64,000 bases of DNA from Littorina saxatilis (taxonomy: Eukaryota > Mollusca > Gastropoda > Littorinimorpha > Littorinidae), in NCBI RefSeq assembly GCF_037325665.1, contig NC_090253.1, positions 19,670,862 to 19,734,861 on the forward strand, given 5' to 3'. The notes below the pieces were generated by a model. It saw only the letters and a program-made list of their open reading frames with translations. It had not been told where the DNA came from and made no database searches. The translations under genes and the position numbers were made by a program. Below, piece after piece: positions 11,430 through 23,982 of the stretch (its first letter is position 1; each line of letters opens with the position of its first letter).

Positions 11430-11812
11430 AGGGCGGGGATGTAGCTCAGTCGGTAGCGCGCTGGATTTGTATCCAGTTGGCCGCTGTCAGCGTGAGTTCG
11501 TCCCCACGTTCGGCGAGAGATTTATTTCTCAGAGTCAACTTTGTGTGCAGACTCTCCTCGGTGTCCGAACACCCCCGTGTGTATACGCAAGCACAAGACC
11601 AAGTGCGCACGAAAAAGATCCTGTAATCCATGTCAGAGTTCGGTGGGTTATAGAAACACGAAAATATCCAGCATGCTTCCTCCGAAAACGGCGTATGGCT
11701 GCCTAAATGGCGGGGTAAAAAACGATCATACACGTAAAATTCCACTCGTGCAAAAAACACGAGTGTACGTGGGAGTTTCAGCCCACGAACGCAGAAGAAG
11801 AAAGAAGAAGAA
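11430..11812 (+). mobile_element. tRNA-derived SINE in array spacer, copy 3
   Basis: Identical junctions to the other array SINEs; body near-identical to the copy at 10181. Confidence 0.9.
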
Positions 11813-12194
11813 GATCGACGGAGCGGGTCACGTTATTCGTGATTTTCTGAAAGTCTTATTCAGCTGAAAATAATGATTATTATATATTGGGAGATAACTG
11901 TAAATAGCAATCATCAGTGTTGATGCTTCAACAGTACCGAGTAGCCTTACTTGATCAAATGTTCATTAATGAAAAGGAACTGTATCTTCTTAATAACTGA
12001 GCAATAGTTTGAGGTAAACTAAGAAACTGAATAGTTGAAAAGAACATTTGCAAGTAATACAGCATAACCTTAGCTTGCTGCATGTTCACAGAAGTTTGAA
12101 AAGTGACTTTTAATCAGAACACATTTTGTTAAAACTTTTCGGCAAATGTCCTGGATGTGCACTGCTTATAAATGTGCTATACCAGTACATTAGT

Positions 12195-12501
12195 GGAGCA
12201 TCGTGTCTGAGTAATAAGGTTGTACTCATCTGAACGCGGTCGCTGGATGAACATCAAATCGGCTGACCAGTTTAGGTTTCGAAGTCCCTCTTACACTGTT
12301 CCGTTTCTGGAACTCCCGCTGCCTCGTCGCACGGTTGAGGTCCGATTCCAAATATTCCTCTATCAGTTAGAGATGATTTGGGTACTGTGGTTGTCTTCTG
12401 GCTTCCTAGCTAGGCAAAATTCGTAAGCAGGGAAGTTGGGGAGACTCTCTCAAACTTGGATGCTCCGGCAGTGGCACGGCATGGGCAGTTAGCCATCTTT
12501 T
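12195..12501 (+). ncRNA. 7SK-like RNA gene, copy 9
   Basis: Type B. Carries a T-to-G change (GAGGTCCG at about 12338) that is shared only with copy 12, a marker of exchange between distant monomers. Confidence 0.55.
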
Positions 12502-12678
12502 TTTTGCTCTACGACCGCAAAACAATTAATTACTTTTTAATGTGAAAAAAAGACAAGCTGTACATGTTGGATTATTATATTTGAATGATGGGTTTGGGAG
12601 ATAATTAATACATTTTATTACCTGGGAATGAGAAAGAGACAATCAGTTTGTGAAAGGATGGATATGGATCGACGGAGC

Positions 12679-13061
12679 AGGGCGGGGATGTAGCTCAGTC
12701 GGTAGCGCGCTGGATTTGTATCCAGTTGGCCGCTGTCAGCGTGAGTTCGTCCCCACGTTCGGCGAGAGATTTATTTCTCAGAGTCAACTTTGTGTGCAGA
12801 CTCTCCTCGGTGTCCGAACACCCCCGTGTGTATACGCAAGCACAAGACCAAGTGCGCACGAAAAAGATCCTGTAATCCATGTCAGAGTTCGGTGGGTTAT
12901 AGAAACACGAAAATATCCAGCATGCTTCCTCCGAAAACGGCGTATGGCTGCCTAAATGGCGGGGTAAAAAACGATCATACACGTAAAATTCCACTCGTGC
13001 AAAAAACACGAGTGTACGTGGGAGTTTCAGCCCACGAACGCAGAAGAAGAAAGAAGAAGAA
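12679..13061 (+). mobile_element. tRNA-derived SINE in array spacer, copy 4
   Basis: Same insertion point and duplication as the other array copies. Confidence 0.9.
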
Positions 13062-13443
13062 GATCGACGGAGCGGGTCACGTTATTCGTGATTTTCTGAA
13101 AGTCTTATTCAGCTGAAAATAATGATTATTATATATTGGAAGATAACTGTAAATAGCAATCATCAGTGTTGATGCTTCAACAGTACCGAGTAGCCTTACT
13201 TGATCAAATGTTCATTAATGAAAAGGAACTGTATCTTCTTAATAACTGAGCAATAGTTTGAGGTAAACTAAGAAACTGAATAGTTGAAAAGAACATTTGC
13301 AAGTAATACAGCATAACCTTAGCTTGCTGCATGTTCACAGAAGTTTGAAAAGTGACTTTTAATCAGAACACATTTTGTTAAAACTTTTCGGCAAATGTCC
13401 TGGATGTGCACTGCTTATAAATGTCCTATACCAGTACATTAGT

Positions 13444-13735
13444 GGAGCATCGTGTCTGAGTAATAAGGTTGTACTCATCTGAACGCGGTCGCTGGATGAA
13501 CATCAAATCGGCTGACCAGTTTAGGTTTCGAAGTCCCTCTTACACTGTTCCGTTTCTGGAACTCCCGCTGCCTCGTCGCACGGTTAAGTTCTGATTCCAA
13601 ATATTCCTCTATATCAGTTAGAGATGATTTGGGTACTGTGGTTGTCTTCTGGCTTCCTAGCTAGGCAAAATTCGTAAGCAGGGAAGTTGGGGAGACTCTC
13701 TCAAACTTGGATGCTCGGGCAGTTTGCCATCTTTT
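13444..13735 (+). pseudogene. 7SK-like RNA gene, copy 10, probably defective
   Basis: Shorter core. About 17 nt are missing between GATGCTC and the right arm of the 3' hairpin, so the hairpin cannot form; two extra bases lie near 13611. GTTAAGTTCTG replaces GTTGAGTTCCG, a variant shared with copy 16. Confidence 0.6.
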
Positions 13736-13912
13736 TTTTGCTCTACGACCGCAAAACAATTAATTACTTTTTAATGTGAAAAAAAGACAAGCTGTACATG
13801 TTGGATTATTATATTTGAATGATGGGTTTGGGAGATAATTAATACATTTTATTACCTGGGAATGAGAAAGAGACAATCAGTTTGTGAAAGGATGGATATG
13901 GATCGACGGAGC

Positions 13913-14296
13913 AGGGCGGGGATGTAGCTCAGTCGGTAGCGCGCTGGATTTGTATCCAGTTGGCCGCTGTCAGCGTGAGTTCGTCCCCACGTTCGGCGAG
14001 AGATTTATTTCTCAGAGTAAACTTTGTGTGCAGACTCTCCTCGGTGTCCGAACACCCCCGTGTGTACACGCAAGCACAAGACCAAGTGCGCACGAAAAAG
14101 ATCCTGTAATCCATGTCAGAGTTCGGTGGGTTATAGAAACACGAAAATATCCAGCATGCTTCCTCCGAAAACGGCGTATGGCTGCCTAAATGGCGGGGTA
14201 AAAAAACGGTCATACACGTAAAATTCCACTCATGCAAAAAACACGAGTGTACGTGGGAGTTTCAGCCCACGAACGCAGAAGAAGAAAGAAGAAGAA
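13913..14296 (+). mobile_element. tRNA-derived SINE in array spacer, copy 5
   Basis: Same junctions; a few private substitutions, for example ATGCAAAAAACACG near 14231 where the others have GTGCAAAAAACACG. Confidence 0.9.
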
Positions 14297-14678
14297 GATC
14301 GACGGAGCGGGTCACGTTATTCTTGATTTTCTGAAATTCTTATTCAGCTGAAAATAATGATTATTATATATTGGGAGATAACTGTAAATAGCAATCATCA
14401 GTGTTGATGCTTCAACAGTACCGAGTAGCCTTACTTGATTAAATGTTCATTAATGAAAAGGAACTGTATCTTCTTAATAACTGAGCAATAGTTTGAGGTA
14501 AACTAAGAAACTGAATAGTTGAAAAGAACATTTGCAAGTAATACAGCATAACCTTAGCTTGCTGCATGTTCACAGAAGTTTGAAAAGTGACTTTTAATCA
14601 GAACACATTTTGTTAAAACTTTTCGGCAAATGTCCTGGATGTGCACTGCTTATAAATGTCCTATACCAGTACATTAGT

Positions 14679-14985
14679 GGAGCATCGTGTCTGAGTAATA
14701 AGGTTGTACTCATCTGAACGCGGTCGCTGGATGAACATCAAATCGGCTGACCAGTTTAGGTTTCGAAGTCCCTCTTACACTGTTCCGTTTCTGGAACTCC
14801 CGCTGCCTCGTCGCACGGTTGAGTTCCGATTCCAAATATTCCTCTATCAGTTAGAGATGATTTGGGTACTGTGGTTGTCTTCTGGCTTCCTAGCTAGGCA
14901 AAATTCGTAAGCAGGGAAGTTGGGGAGACTCTCTCAAACTTGGATGCTCCGGCAGTGGCACGGCATGGGCAGTTAGCCATCTTTT
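14679..14985 (+). ncRNA. 7SK-like RNA gene, copy 11
   Basis: Type B 3' hairpin, perfect end stem, T-run from 14982. Confidence 0.55.
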
Positions 14986-15162
14986 TTTTGCTCTACGACC
15001 GCAAAACAATTAATTACTTTTTAATGTGAAAAAAAGACAAGCTGTACATGTTGGATTATTATATTTGAATGATGGGTTTGGGAGATAATTAATACATTTT
15101 ATTACCTGGGAATGAGAAAGAGACAATCAGTTTGTGAAAGGATGGATATGGATCGACGGAGC

Positions 15163-15545
15163 AGGGCGGGGATGTAGCTCAGTCGGTAGCGCGCTGGATT
15201 TGTATCCAGTTGGCCGCTGTCAGCGTGAGTTCGTCCCCACGTTCGGCGAGAGATTTATTTCTCAGAGTCAACTTTGTGTGCAGACTCTCCTCGGTGTCCG
15301 AACACCCCCGTGTGTATACGCAAGCACAAGACCAAGTGCGCACGAAAAAGATCCTGTAATCCATGTCAGAGTTCGGTGGGTTATAGAAACACGAAAATAT
15401 CCAGCATGCTTCCTCCGAAAACGGCGTATGGCTGCCTAAATGGCGGGGTAAAAAACGATCATACACGTAAAATTCCACTCGTGCAAAAAACACGAGTGTA
15501 CGTGGGAGTTTCAGCCCACGAACGCAGAAGAAGAAAGAAGAAGAA
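15163..15545 (+). mobile_element. tRNA-derived SINE in array spacer, copy 6
   Basis: Same junctions as the other array SINEs. Confidence 0.9.
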
Positions 15546-15927
15546 GATCGACGGAGCGGGTCACGTTATTCGTGATTTTCTGAAAGTCTTATTCAGCTGA
15601 AAATAATGATTATTATATATTGGGAGATAACTGTAAATAGCAATCATCAGTGTTGATGCTTCAACAGTACCGAGTAGCCTTACTTGATCAAATGTTCATT
15701 AATGAAAAGGAACTGTATCTTCTTAATAACTGAGCAATAGTTTGAGGTAAACTAAGAAACTGAATAGTTGAAAAGAACATTTGCAAGTAATACAGCATAA
15801 CCTTAGCTTGCTGCATGTTCACAGAAGTTTGAAAAGTGACTTTTAATCAGAACACATTTTGTTAAAACTTTTCGGCAAATGTCCTGGATGTGCACTGCTT
15901 ATAAATGTGCTATACCAGTACATTAGT

Positions 15928-16235
15928 GGAGCATCGTGTCTGAGTAATAAGGTTGTACTCATCTGAACGCGGTCGCTGGATGAACATCAAATCGGCTGAC
16001 CAGTTTAGGTTTCGAAGTCCCTCTTACACTGTTCCGTTTCTGGAACTCCCGCTGCCTCGTCGCACGGTTGAGGTCCGATTCCAAATATTCCTCTATCAGT
16101 TAGAGATGATTTGGGTACTGTGGTTGTCTTCTGGCTTCCTAGCTAGGCAAAATTCGTAAGCGGGGAAGTTGGGGAAAACTCTCTCAAACTTGGATGCTCT
16201 GTAGTGGCACGGCATGGGGCAGTTTGCCATCTTTT
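15928..16235 (+). ncRNA. 7SK-like RNA gene, copy 12 (hybrid)
   Basis: Mixes markers: left hairpin arm of type B (CGGC), right arm and following short spacer of type A, and the T-to-G change of copy 9. It looks like a recombinant between the two monomer types. Confidence 0.55.
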
Positions 16236-16795
16236 TTTTTTTTTTGCTCTACGAGCGGAAAACAATTAATTACTTTTTAATGTGAAAAAAAGACCAGCTG
16301 TTGGATTATTATATTTGAATGATGGCTTTGGGAGATAATTAATACATTTTATTACCTGGGAATGAGAAAGAGACAATCAGTTTATGAAAGGATGGTTAAG
16401 GGATGGATATGAATCGACGGAGCGGGTCACGTTATTCTTGATTTTCTGAAATTCTTATTCAGCTGAAAATAATGATTATTATATATATTTTTTGGGAGAT
16501 AACTGTAGCAATCACCAGTGTTGATGCTTCAACGGTACCGAGTAGCCTTACTTGATCAAATGTTCATAAATGAAAAGGAACGATCTTCTTAATAATTGAG
16601 CAATAGTTTGAGGTAAACTAAGAAACTGAATAGTTGAAAAGTAAACATTTGCAGGTAATACAGCATAACCTTATCTTGCTGCATGCTCACAGAAGTTTGA
16701 AAAATGACTTTTAATCAGAACACATTTTGTTAAAACTTTTCGGCAAATGTCCTGGATGTGCACTGCTTATAAATGTGCTATACCAGTACATTAGT

Positions 16796-17102
16796 GGAGC
16801 ATCGTGTCTGAGTAATAAGGTTGTACTCATCTGAACGCGGTCGCTGGATGAACATCAAATCGGCTGACCAGTTTAGGTTTCGAAGTCCCTCTTACACTGT
16901 TCCGTTTCTGGAACTCCCGCTGCCTCGTCGCACGGTTGAGTTCCGATTCCAAATATTCCTCTATCAGTTAGAGATGATTTGGGTACTGTGGTTGTCTTCT
17001 GGCTTCCTAGCTAGGCAAAATTCGTAAGCAGGGAAGTTGGGGAGACTCTCTCAAACTTGGATGCTCCGGCAGTGGCACGGCATGGGCAGTTAGCCATCTT
17101 TT
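16796..17102 (+). ncRNA. 7SK-like RNA gene, copy 13
   Basis: Type B 3' hairpin behind a type A upstream spacer; followed by a SINE-bearing spacer that lacks the TACA insertion seen near the start of most type B spacers. Confidence 0.55.
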
Positions 17103-17273
17103 TTTTGCTCTACGACCGCAAAACAATTAATTACTTTTTAATGTGAAAAAAAGACAAGCTGTTGGATTATTATATTTGAATGATGGGTTTGGGAGATAAT
17201 TAATACATTTTATTACCTGGGAATGAGAAAGAGACAATCAGTTTGTGAAAGGATGGATATGGATCGACGGAGC

Positions 17274-17656
17274 AGGGCGGGGATGTAGCTCAGTCGGTAG
17301 CGCGCTGGATTTGTATCCAGTTGGCCGCTGTCAGCGTGAGTTCGTCCCCACGTTCGGCGAGAGATTTATTTCTCAGAGTCAACTTTGTGTGCAGACTCTC
17401 CTCGGTGTCCGAACACCCCCGTGTGTATACGCAAGCACAAGACCAAGTGCGCACGAAAAAGATCCTGTAATCCATGTCAGAGTTCGGTGGGTTATAGAAA
17501 CACGAAAATATCCAGCATGCTTCCTCCGAAAACGGCGTATGGCTGCCTAAATGGCGGGGTAAAAAACGATCATACACGTAAAATTCCACTCGTGCAAAAA
17601 ACACGAGTGTACGTGGGAGTTTCAGCCCACGAACGCAGAAGAAGAAAGAAGAAGAA
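17274..17656 (+). mobile_element. tRNA-derived SINE in array spacer, copy 7
   Basis: Same junctions as the other array SINEs. Confidence 0.9.
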
Positions 17657-18038
17657 GATCGACGGAGCGGGTCACGTTATTCGTGATTTTCTGAAAGTCT
17701 TATTCAGCTGAAAATAATGATTATTATATATTGGGAGATAACTGTAAATAGCAATCATCAGTGTTGATGCTTCAACAGTACCGAGTAGCCTTACTTGATC
17801 AAATGTTCATTAATGAAAAGGAACTGTATCTTCTTAATAACTGAGCAATAGTTTGAGGTAAACTAAGAAACTGAATAGTTGAAAAGAACATTTGCAAGTA
17901 ATACAGCATAACCTTAGCTTGCTGCATGTTCACAGAAGTTTGAAAAGTGACTTTTAATCAGAACACATTTTGTTAAAACTTTTCGGCAAATGTCCTGGAT
18001 GTGCACTGCTTATAAATGTGCTATACCAGTACATTAGT

Positions 18039-18345
18039 GGAGCATCGTGTCTGAGTAATAAGGTTGTACTCATCTGAACGCGGTCGCTGGATGAACATCA
18101 AATCGGCTGACCAGTTTAGGTTTCGAAGTCCCTCTTACACTGTTCCGTTTCTGGAACTCCCGCTGCCTCGTCGCACGGTTGAGTTCCGATTCCAAATATT
18201 CCTCTATCAGTTAGAGATGATTTGGGTACTGTGGTTGTCTTCTGGCTTCCTAGCTAGGCAAAATTCGTAAGCAGGGAAGTTGGGGAGACTCTCTCAAACT
18301 TGGATGCTCCGGCAGTGGCACGGCATGGGCAGTTAGCCATCTTTT
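18039..18345 (+). ncRNA. 7SK-like RNA gene, copy 14
   Basis: Type B 3' hairpin, perfect end stem, T-run from 18342. Confidence 0.55.
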
Positions 18346-18522
18346 TTTTGCTCTACGACCGCAAAACAATTAATTACTTTTTAATGTGAAAAAAAGACAA
18401 GCTGTACATGTTGGATTATTATATTTGAATAATGGGTTTGGGAGATAATTAATACATTTTATTACCTGGGAATGAGAAAGAGACAATCAGTTTGTGAAAG
18501 GATGGATATGGATCGACGGAGC

Positions 18523-18905
18523 AGGGCGGGGATGTAGCTCAGTCGGTAGCGCGCTGGATTTGTATCCAGTTGGCCGCTGTCAGCGTGAGTTCGTCCCCAC
18601 GTTCGGCGAGAGATTTATTTCTCAGAGTCAACTTTGTGTGCAGACTCTCCTCGGTGTCCGAACACCCCCGTGTGTATACGCAAGCACAAGACCAAGTGCG
18701 CACGAAAAATATCCTGTAATCCATGTCAGAGTTCGGTGGGTTATAGAAACACGAAAATATCCAGCATGCTTCCTCCGAAAACGGCGTATGGCTGCCTAAA
18801 TGGCGGGGTAAAAAACGATCATACACATAAAATTCCACTCATGCAAAAAACACGAGTGTACGTGGGAGTTTCAGCCCACGAACGCAGAAGAAGAAAGAAG
18901 AAGAA
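18523..18905 (+). mobile_element. tRNA-derived SINE in array spacer, copy 8
   Basis: Same junctions; private changes near 18708 and 18825-18841. Confidence 0.9.
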
Positions 18906-19287
18906 GATCGACGGAGCGGGTCACGTTATTCGTGATTTTCTGAAATTCTTATTCAGCTGAAAATAATGATTATTATATATTGGAAGATAACTGTAAATAG
19001 CAATCATCAGTGTTGATGCTTCAACAGTACCGAGTAGCCTTACTTGATCAAATGTTCATTAATGAAAAGGAACTGTATCTTCTTAATAACTGAGCAATAG
19101 TTTGAGGTAAACTAAGAAACTGAATAGTTGAAAAGAACATTTGCAAGTAATACAGCATAACCTTAGCTTGCTGCATGTTCACAGAAGTTTGAAAAGTGAC
19201 TTTTAATCAGAACACATTTTGTTAAAACTTTTCGGCAAATGTCCTGGATGTGCACTGCTTATAAATGTCCTATACCAGTACATTAGT

Positions 19288-19594
19288 GGAGCATCGTGTC
19301 TGAGTAATAAGGTTGTACTCATCTGAACGCGGTCGCTGGATGAACATCAAATCGGCTGACCAGTTTAGGTTTCGAAGTCCCTCTTACACTGTTCCGTTTC
19401 TGGAACTCCCGCTGCCTCGTCGCACGGTTGAGTTCCGATTCCAAATATTCCTCTATCAGTTAGAGATGATTTGGATACTGTGGTTGTCTTCTGGCTTCCT
19501 AGCTAGGCAAAATTCGTAAGCAGGGAAGTTGGGGAGACTCTCTCAAACTTGGATGCTCCGGCAGTGGCACGGCATGGGCAGTTAGCCATCTTTT
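19288..19594 (+). ncRNA. 7SK-like RNA gene, copy 15
   Basis: Type B. One G-to-A change in the distal part (TTTGGATACTG near 19470). The spacer that follows holds a SINE and then the LINE. Confidence 0.55.
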
Positions 19595-19771
19595 TTTTGC
19601 TCTACGACCGCAAAACAATTAATTACTTTTTAATGTGAAAAAAAGACAAGCTGTACATGTTGGATTATTATATTTGAATGATGGGTTTGGGAGATAATTA
19701 ATACATTTTATTACCTGGGAATGAGAAAGAGACAATCAGTTTGTGAAAGGATGGATATGGATCGACGGAGC

Positions 19772-20154
19772 AGGGCGGGGATGTAGCTCAGTCGGTAGCG
19801 CGCTGGATTTGTATCCAGTTGGCCGCTGTCAGCGTGAGTTCGTCCCCACGTTCGGCGAGAGATTTATTTCTCAGAGTCAACTTTGTGTGCAGACTCTCCT
19901 CGGTGTCCGAACACCCCCGTGTGTATACGCAAGCACAAGACCAAGTGCGCACGAAAAAGATCCTGTAATCCATGTCAGAGTTCGGTGGGTTATAGAAACA
20001 CGAAAATATCCAGCATGCTTCCTCCGAAAACGGCGTATGGCTGCCTAAATGGCGGGGTAAAAAACGATCATACACGTAAAATTCCACTCGTGCAAAAAAC
20101 ACGAGTGTACGTGGGAGTTTCAGCCCACGAACGCAGAAGAAGAAAGAAGAAGAA
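19772..20154 (+). mobile_element. tRNA-derived SINE in array spacer, copy 9
   Basis: Same junctions as the other array SINEs; lies 236 bp before the LINE insertion. Confidence 0.9.
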
Positions 20155-20390
20155 GATCGACGGAGCGGGTCACGTTATTCTTGATTTTCTGAAATTCTTA
20201 TTCAGCTGAAAATAATGATTATTATATATTGGGAGATAACTGTAAATAGCAATCATCAGTGTTGATGCTTCAACAGTACCGAGTAGCCTTACTTGATCAA
20301 ATGTTCATTAATGAAAAGGAACTGTATCTTCTTAATAACTGAGCAATAGTTTGAGGTAAACTAAGAAACTGAATAGTTGAAAAGAACATT

Positions 20391-22959
20391 CGTGTTACAG
20401 CAGCTAAGCGAGACAGAGTCCAGGAATTTTATATAGAGTTAGATGAACACATTTCCGACAAACGTTCCTTTGGTACCAAGAATTGATGGCTGTTGGTAGT
20501 CATTTATGGACAAGAAAGGCGTGGGTGTTGATAGAACTCCTCCGATTCCTTTTGAAGGCAAGATTTATTAGTCAAACCAAGAAAAAACCAACGTTCTGAA
20601 CAATTCTTTCATACAAAATTCCGTTCTTAAAACGCCAGACGACAATTTGCCTCAAGCTGATTCTTTCGACAGCGAACTTAATGAGATTTATCTTACAGTC
20701 GACGAGGTTAAAGAGGTTATTAACGCCCTTGATAAAGGTCAAGCCACTGGTCCTGATCTCATTCACAACAGACTTCTAGTTGCTGCTGTTGACACCATAG
20801 CAGAACCCCTGACATATTTGTTTAATAGAAGCCTTAGAGAAGGTATATATCCTAGTTTGTGGAAGACGGCTCATGTCACTCCTATTTACAAAGCCGGCCC
20901 AGCAGATTGTTGTAACAATTATCGACCAATTTCATTATTAAGTTGTGTTGGGAAGGTAATGGAGCGCTGTGTCCACAGCCATGTGTACACCTTTTTACAG
21001 CGAAATGATATATTAACACCGGCACAGTCAGGATTTATTCCTGGTGACTCTACCAGTTGTCAACTGGCTTCTATTTATGACGAGTTCTGTTTAAATTACG
21101 ATATGGGAATTACCACTCAAGCTGTTTTTTGTGATGTGTCAAAGGCATTTGAAAAAGTCTGGCACAAAGGGTTATTATATAAACTGGAACTAGTAGGAAT
21201 TAGAGGACAATTGTTGAAATGGTTTCACGATTATTTAACAAATCGCCACCAGGCGGTTGTTATTAAGGGTGCTAAGTCTGCATTAAAATGTATCCCGGCA
21301 GGTGTTCCACAAGGCTCTGTTCTAGGCCCCTTGCTATTCCTGATATATATTAACGACATTGTGAATGATACTGAATCTGTTATAAAGTTGTTTGCTGATG
21401 ACACGAGCATGTCTATGTCCTTAGAAGATCCAACTAGACGAGCACAGATTTTGAACGCAGACCTATATAAAATTAATACCTGGGCAAAACAGTGGAAAGT
21501 TAAATTTAACGAAGCAAAAACGGAACTGTTAGACATAAAACGTGATAATATACCAACCGAACCAATCATTTTTAATAATATTGTTTTGGAAAACGTGAAC
21601 CAACATAAACACCTTGGCGTAATCTTGCAGAATGATTGTAAGTGGGACTTCCAAGTGAGAAGCATTATAAAAAAGGTCACCTTATTAATTAATTGTTTAA
21701 GATATTATAAATATAGATTAAATCGTAAAAGTCTGGAAACTATGTATAAATCTTTTGTTCTTCCACATTTTGACTACGCAGACATCATATGGGACAACTG
21801 CACAGAGTACTGGTCAACTGCACTCGAAAAACTACATTTGGAAGCCATTCGGACTATAATCGGTGGTGTGCGCGGCACAAGCCACGAAAAACTGTATAAA
21901 GAAAGCGGATTTTGTAACCTAAAAGAAAGACGGAGCAGACACAAACTGATTTTATATTACAAGATGGTATATGGCAAATGCCCTCATTACTTATCAGATC
22001 TCTTGCCACCTTTAACTTCTGATGTTAACCCCTACCATCATAGAAGACCATTAGAAAGAAGAGTCCCCATGTGCAAAACTGAATTATACCGTCGATCTTT
22101 TATACCATCTACTACTGTCCTGTGGAACACCTTGCCAGACAACATCAAAACAACTAACTCAATCAGCGATTTCAAACGCTATTTATCTACTCCTGATTAT
22201 AACGTACCTGCCTATTATTACTGTGGTAAAAGACTGGAAGAGATTCACCACTGCAGAATGCGCCTAAACATGAGTAATTTGAATTCTGACCTGTGTAAAC
22301 GCCACCTACAGGGAAACCCACAGTGCGCTTGCGGCTACCCGAACGAAACAGCTGACCATTATTTGACACATTGTCCTTTGTACGTAGATGCTCGCCTGTC
22401 TACAATAAACGCACTTCCTGTTAATTACAGACATGTTGAAATATTGTTAAATGGTAGCGAAAACCTTTCTCTTTGCACTAACAAGCTTGTCTTTGAAAGT
22501 GTCCAATCGTTTATCCATGAATCTGGTCGTTTCTGTTGATTTGACTCAATACCCATATTCAAGCCAACAAACCTTATTTTATATGCATTTTTCAAATGTA
22601 TATTTAGCGAGCTACTGCTTACTTGCCACAGGACTATGGTTTGTAATGTACTATGTATATTCTTATTTGTATGCGCTGCCAACTTCATCTTTTATATGTA
22701 CCTACAGTTTTCTCCTCCCTCCTCCATCCTCCCCCCTCTTCCTCCTGCTAGCTTTTTCTTATTCTTTCTGATTTACTTTAACTATGCTCTTCTTGTAGAT
22801 AGTTCAACAATTGATAAGTATTGCATGTCCGACATCATATTTGCGTTATTTTCCTACTTCGTAGGGCGCGTAATATAAGCGTTTGCTTGAGTTCGTGTCC
22901 CTATTGTTTATCGTTGTATTTTTGTATCATGTTTGATTTAATAAAACATTGTTTAAACC
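20391..22959 (+). mobile_element. 5'-truncated LINE inserted into array spacer
   Basis: Bounded by the 11 bp target duplication AAAAGAACATT (20380-20390 and 22960-22970). The repeat spacer continues exactly across it, so the insertion is younger than the monomer it hit. It carries the reverse transcriptase described separately and about 420 bp of 3' untranslated sequence with AATAAA at 22939, and ends without a long A tail. The endonuclease part is absent. Confidence 0.93.
20647..22539 (+). CDS. LINE reverse transcriptase (ORF2 C-terminal part)
   Basis: Codes for about 630 residues of a non-LTR reverse transcriptase, the enzyme that copies LINE RNA at the nicked target. Visible motifs: YRPISLLSC (residues 92-100), palm motif A FCDVSKAFEKV (161-171), GVPQGSVLGP (219-228), the catalytic FADD (249-252), and a distal Cys-His cluster CACG...HYLTHC typical of jockey/CR1/I-type elements. 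There is no natural ATG at the start: the same frame is open upstream to 20506 except for one TAG at 20569-20571, and the endonuclease domain is missing. The intact frame of over 600 codons suggests a fairly recent insertion. The exact clade cannot be settled by eye. Confidence 0.93.
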   Translation: MPQADSFDSELNEIYLTVDEVKEVINALDKGQATGPDLIHNRLLVAAVDTIAEPLTYLFNRSLREGIYPSLWKTAHVTPIYKAGPADCCNNYRPISLLSCVGKVMERCVHSHVYTFLQRNDILTPAQSGFIPGDSTSCQLASIYDEFCLNYDMGITTQAVFCDVSKAFEKVWHKGLLYKLELVGIRGQLLKWFHDYLTNRHQAVVIKGAKSALKCIPAGVPQGSVLGPLLFLIYINDIVNDTESVIKLFADDTSMSMSLEDPTRRAQILNADLYKINTWAKQWKVKFNEAKTELLDIKRDNIPTEPIIFNNIVLENVNQHKHLGVILQNDCKWDFQVRSIIKKVTLLINCLRYYKYRLNRKSLETMYKSFVLPHFDYADIIWDNCTEYWSTALEKLHLEAIRTIIGGVRGTSHEKLYKESGFCNLKERRSRHKLILYYKMVYGKCPHYLSDLLPPLTSDVNPYHHRRPLERRVPMCKTELYRRSFIPSTTVLWNTLPDNIKTTNSISDFKRYLSTPDYNVPAYYYCGKRLEEIHHCRMRLNMSNLNSDLCKRHLQGNPQCACGYPNETADHYLTHCPLYVDARLSTINALPVNYRHVEILLNGSENLSLCTNKLVFESVQSFIHESGRFC

Positions 22960-23116
22960 AAAAGAACATTTGCAAGTAATACAGCATAACCTTAGCTTGC
23001 TGCATGTTCACAGAAGTTTGAAAAGTGACTTTTAATCAGAACACATTTTGTTAAAACTTTTCGGCAAATGTCCTGGATGTGCACTGCTTATAAATGTGCT
23101 ATACCAGTACATTAGT

Positions 23117-23424
23117 GGAGCATCGTGTCTGAGTAATAAGGTTGTACTCATCTGAACGCGGTCGCTGGATGAACATCAAATCGGCTGACCAGTTTAGGTT
23201 TCGAAGTCCCTCTTACACTGTTCCGTTTCTGGAACTCCCGCTGCCTCGTCGCACGGTTAAGTTCTGATTCCAAATATTCCTCTATCAGTTAGAGATGATT
23301 TGGGTACTGTGGTTGTCTTCTGGCTTCCTAGCTAGGCAAAATTCGTAAGCGGGGAAGTTGGGGAAAACTCTCTCAAACTTGGATGCGCTGTAGTGGCACG
23401 GCATGGGGCAGATTGCCATCTTTT
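23117..23424 (+). ncRNA. 7SK-like RNA gene, copy 16
   Basis: First copy after the LINE. The end stem is weakened (GATGCGCT) and the hairpin arms are CGGC and GCAGATTGCC. Shares GTTAAGTTCTG with copy 10. Possibly a decaying copy. Confidence 0.5.
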
Positions 23425-23982
23425 TTTTTTTTGCTCTACGAGCGCAAAACAATTAATTCCTTTTTAATGTGAAAAAAAGACCAGCTGTTGGATTATTATA
23501 TTTGAATGATGGCTTTGGGAGATAATTAATACATTTTATTACCTGGGAATGAGAAAGAGACAATCAGTTTATGAAAGGATGGGTAAGGGATGGATATGGA
23601 TCGACGGAGCGGGTCACGTTATTCGTGATTTTCTGAAATTCTTATTCAGCTGAAAATAATGATTATTATATATATTTTTTGGGAGATAACTGTAGCAATC
23701 ACCAGTGTTGATGCTTCAACGGTACCGAGTAGCCTTACTTGATCAAATGTTCATAAATGAAAAGGAACGATCTTCTTAATAATTGAGCAATAGTTTGAGG
23801 TAAACTAAGAAACTGAATAGTTGAAAAGTAAACATTTGCAGGTAATACAGCATAACCTTATCTTGCTGCATGCTCACAGAAGTTTGAAAAATGACTTTTA
23901 ATCAGAACACATTTTGTTAAAACTTTTCGGCAAATGTCCTGGATGTGCACTGCTTATAAATGTGCTATACCAGTACATTAGT

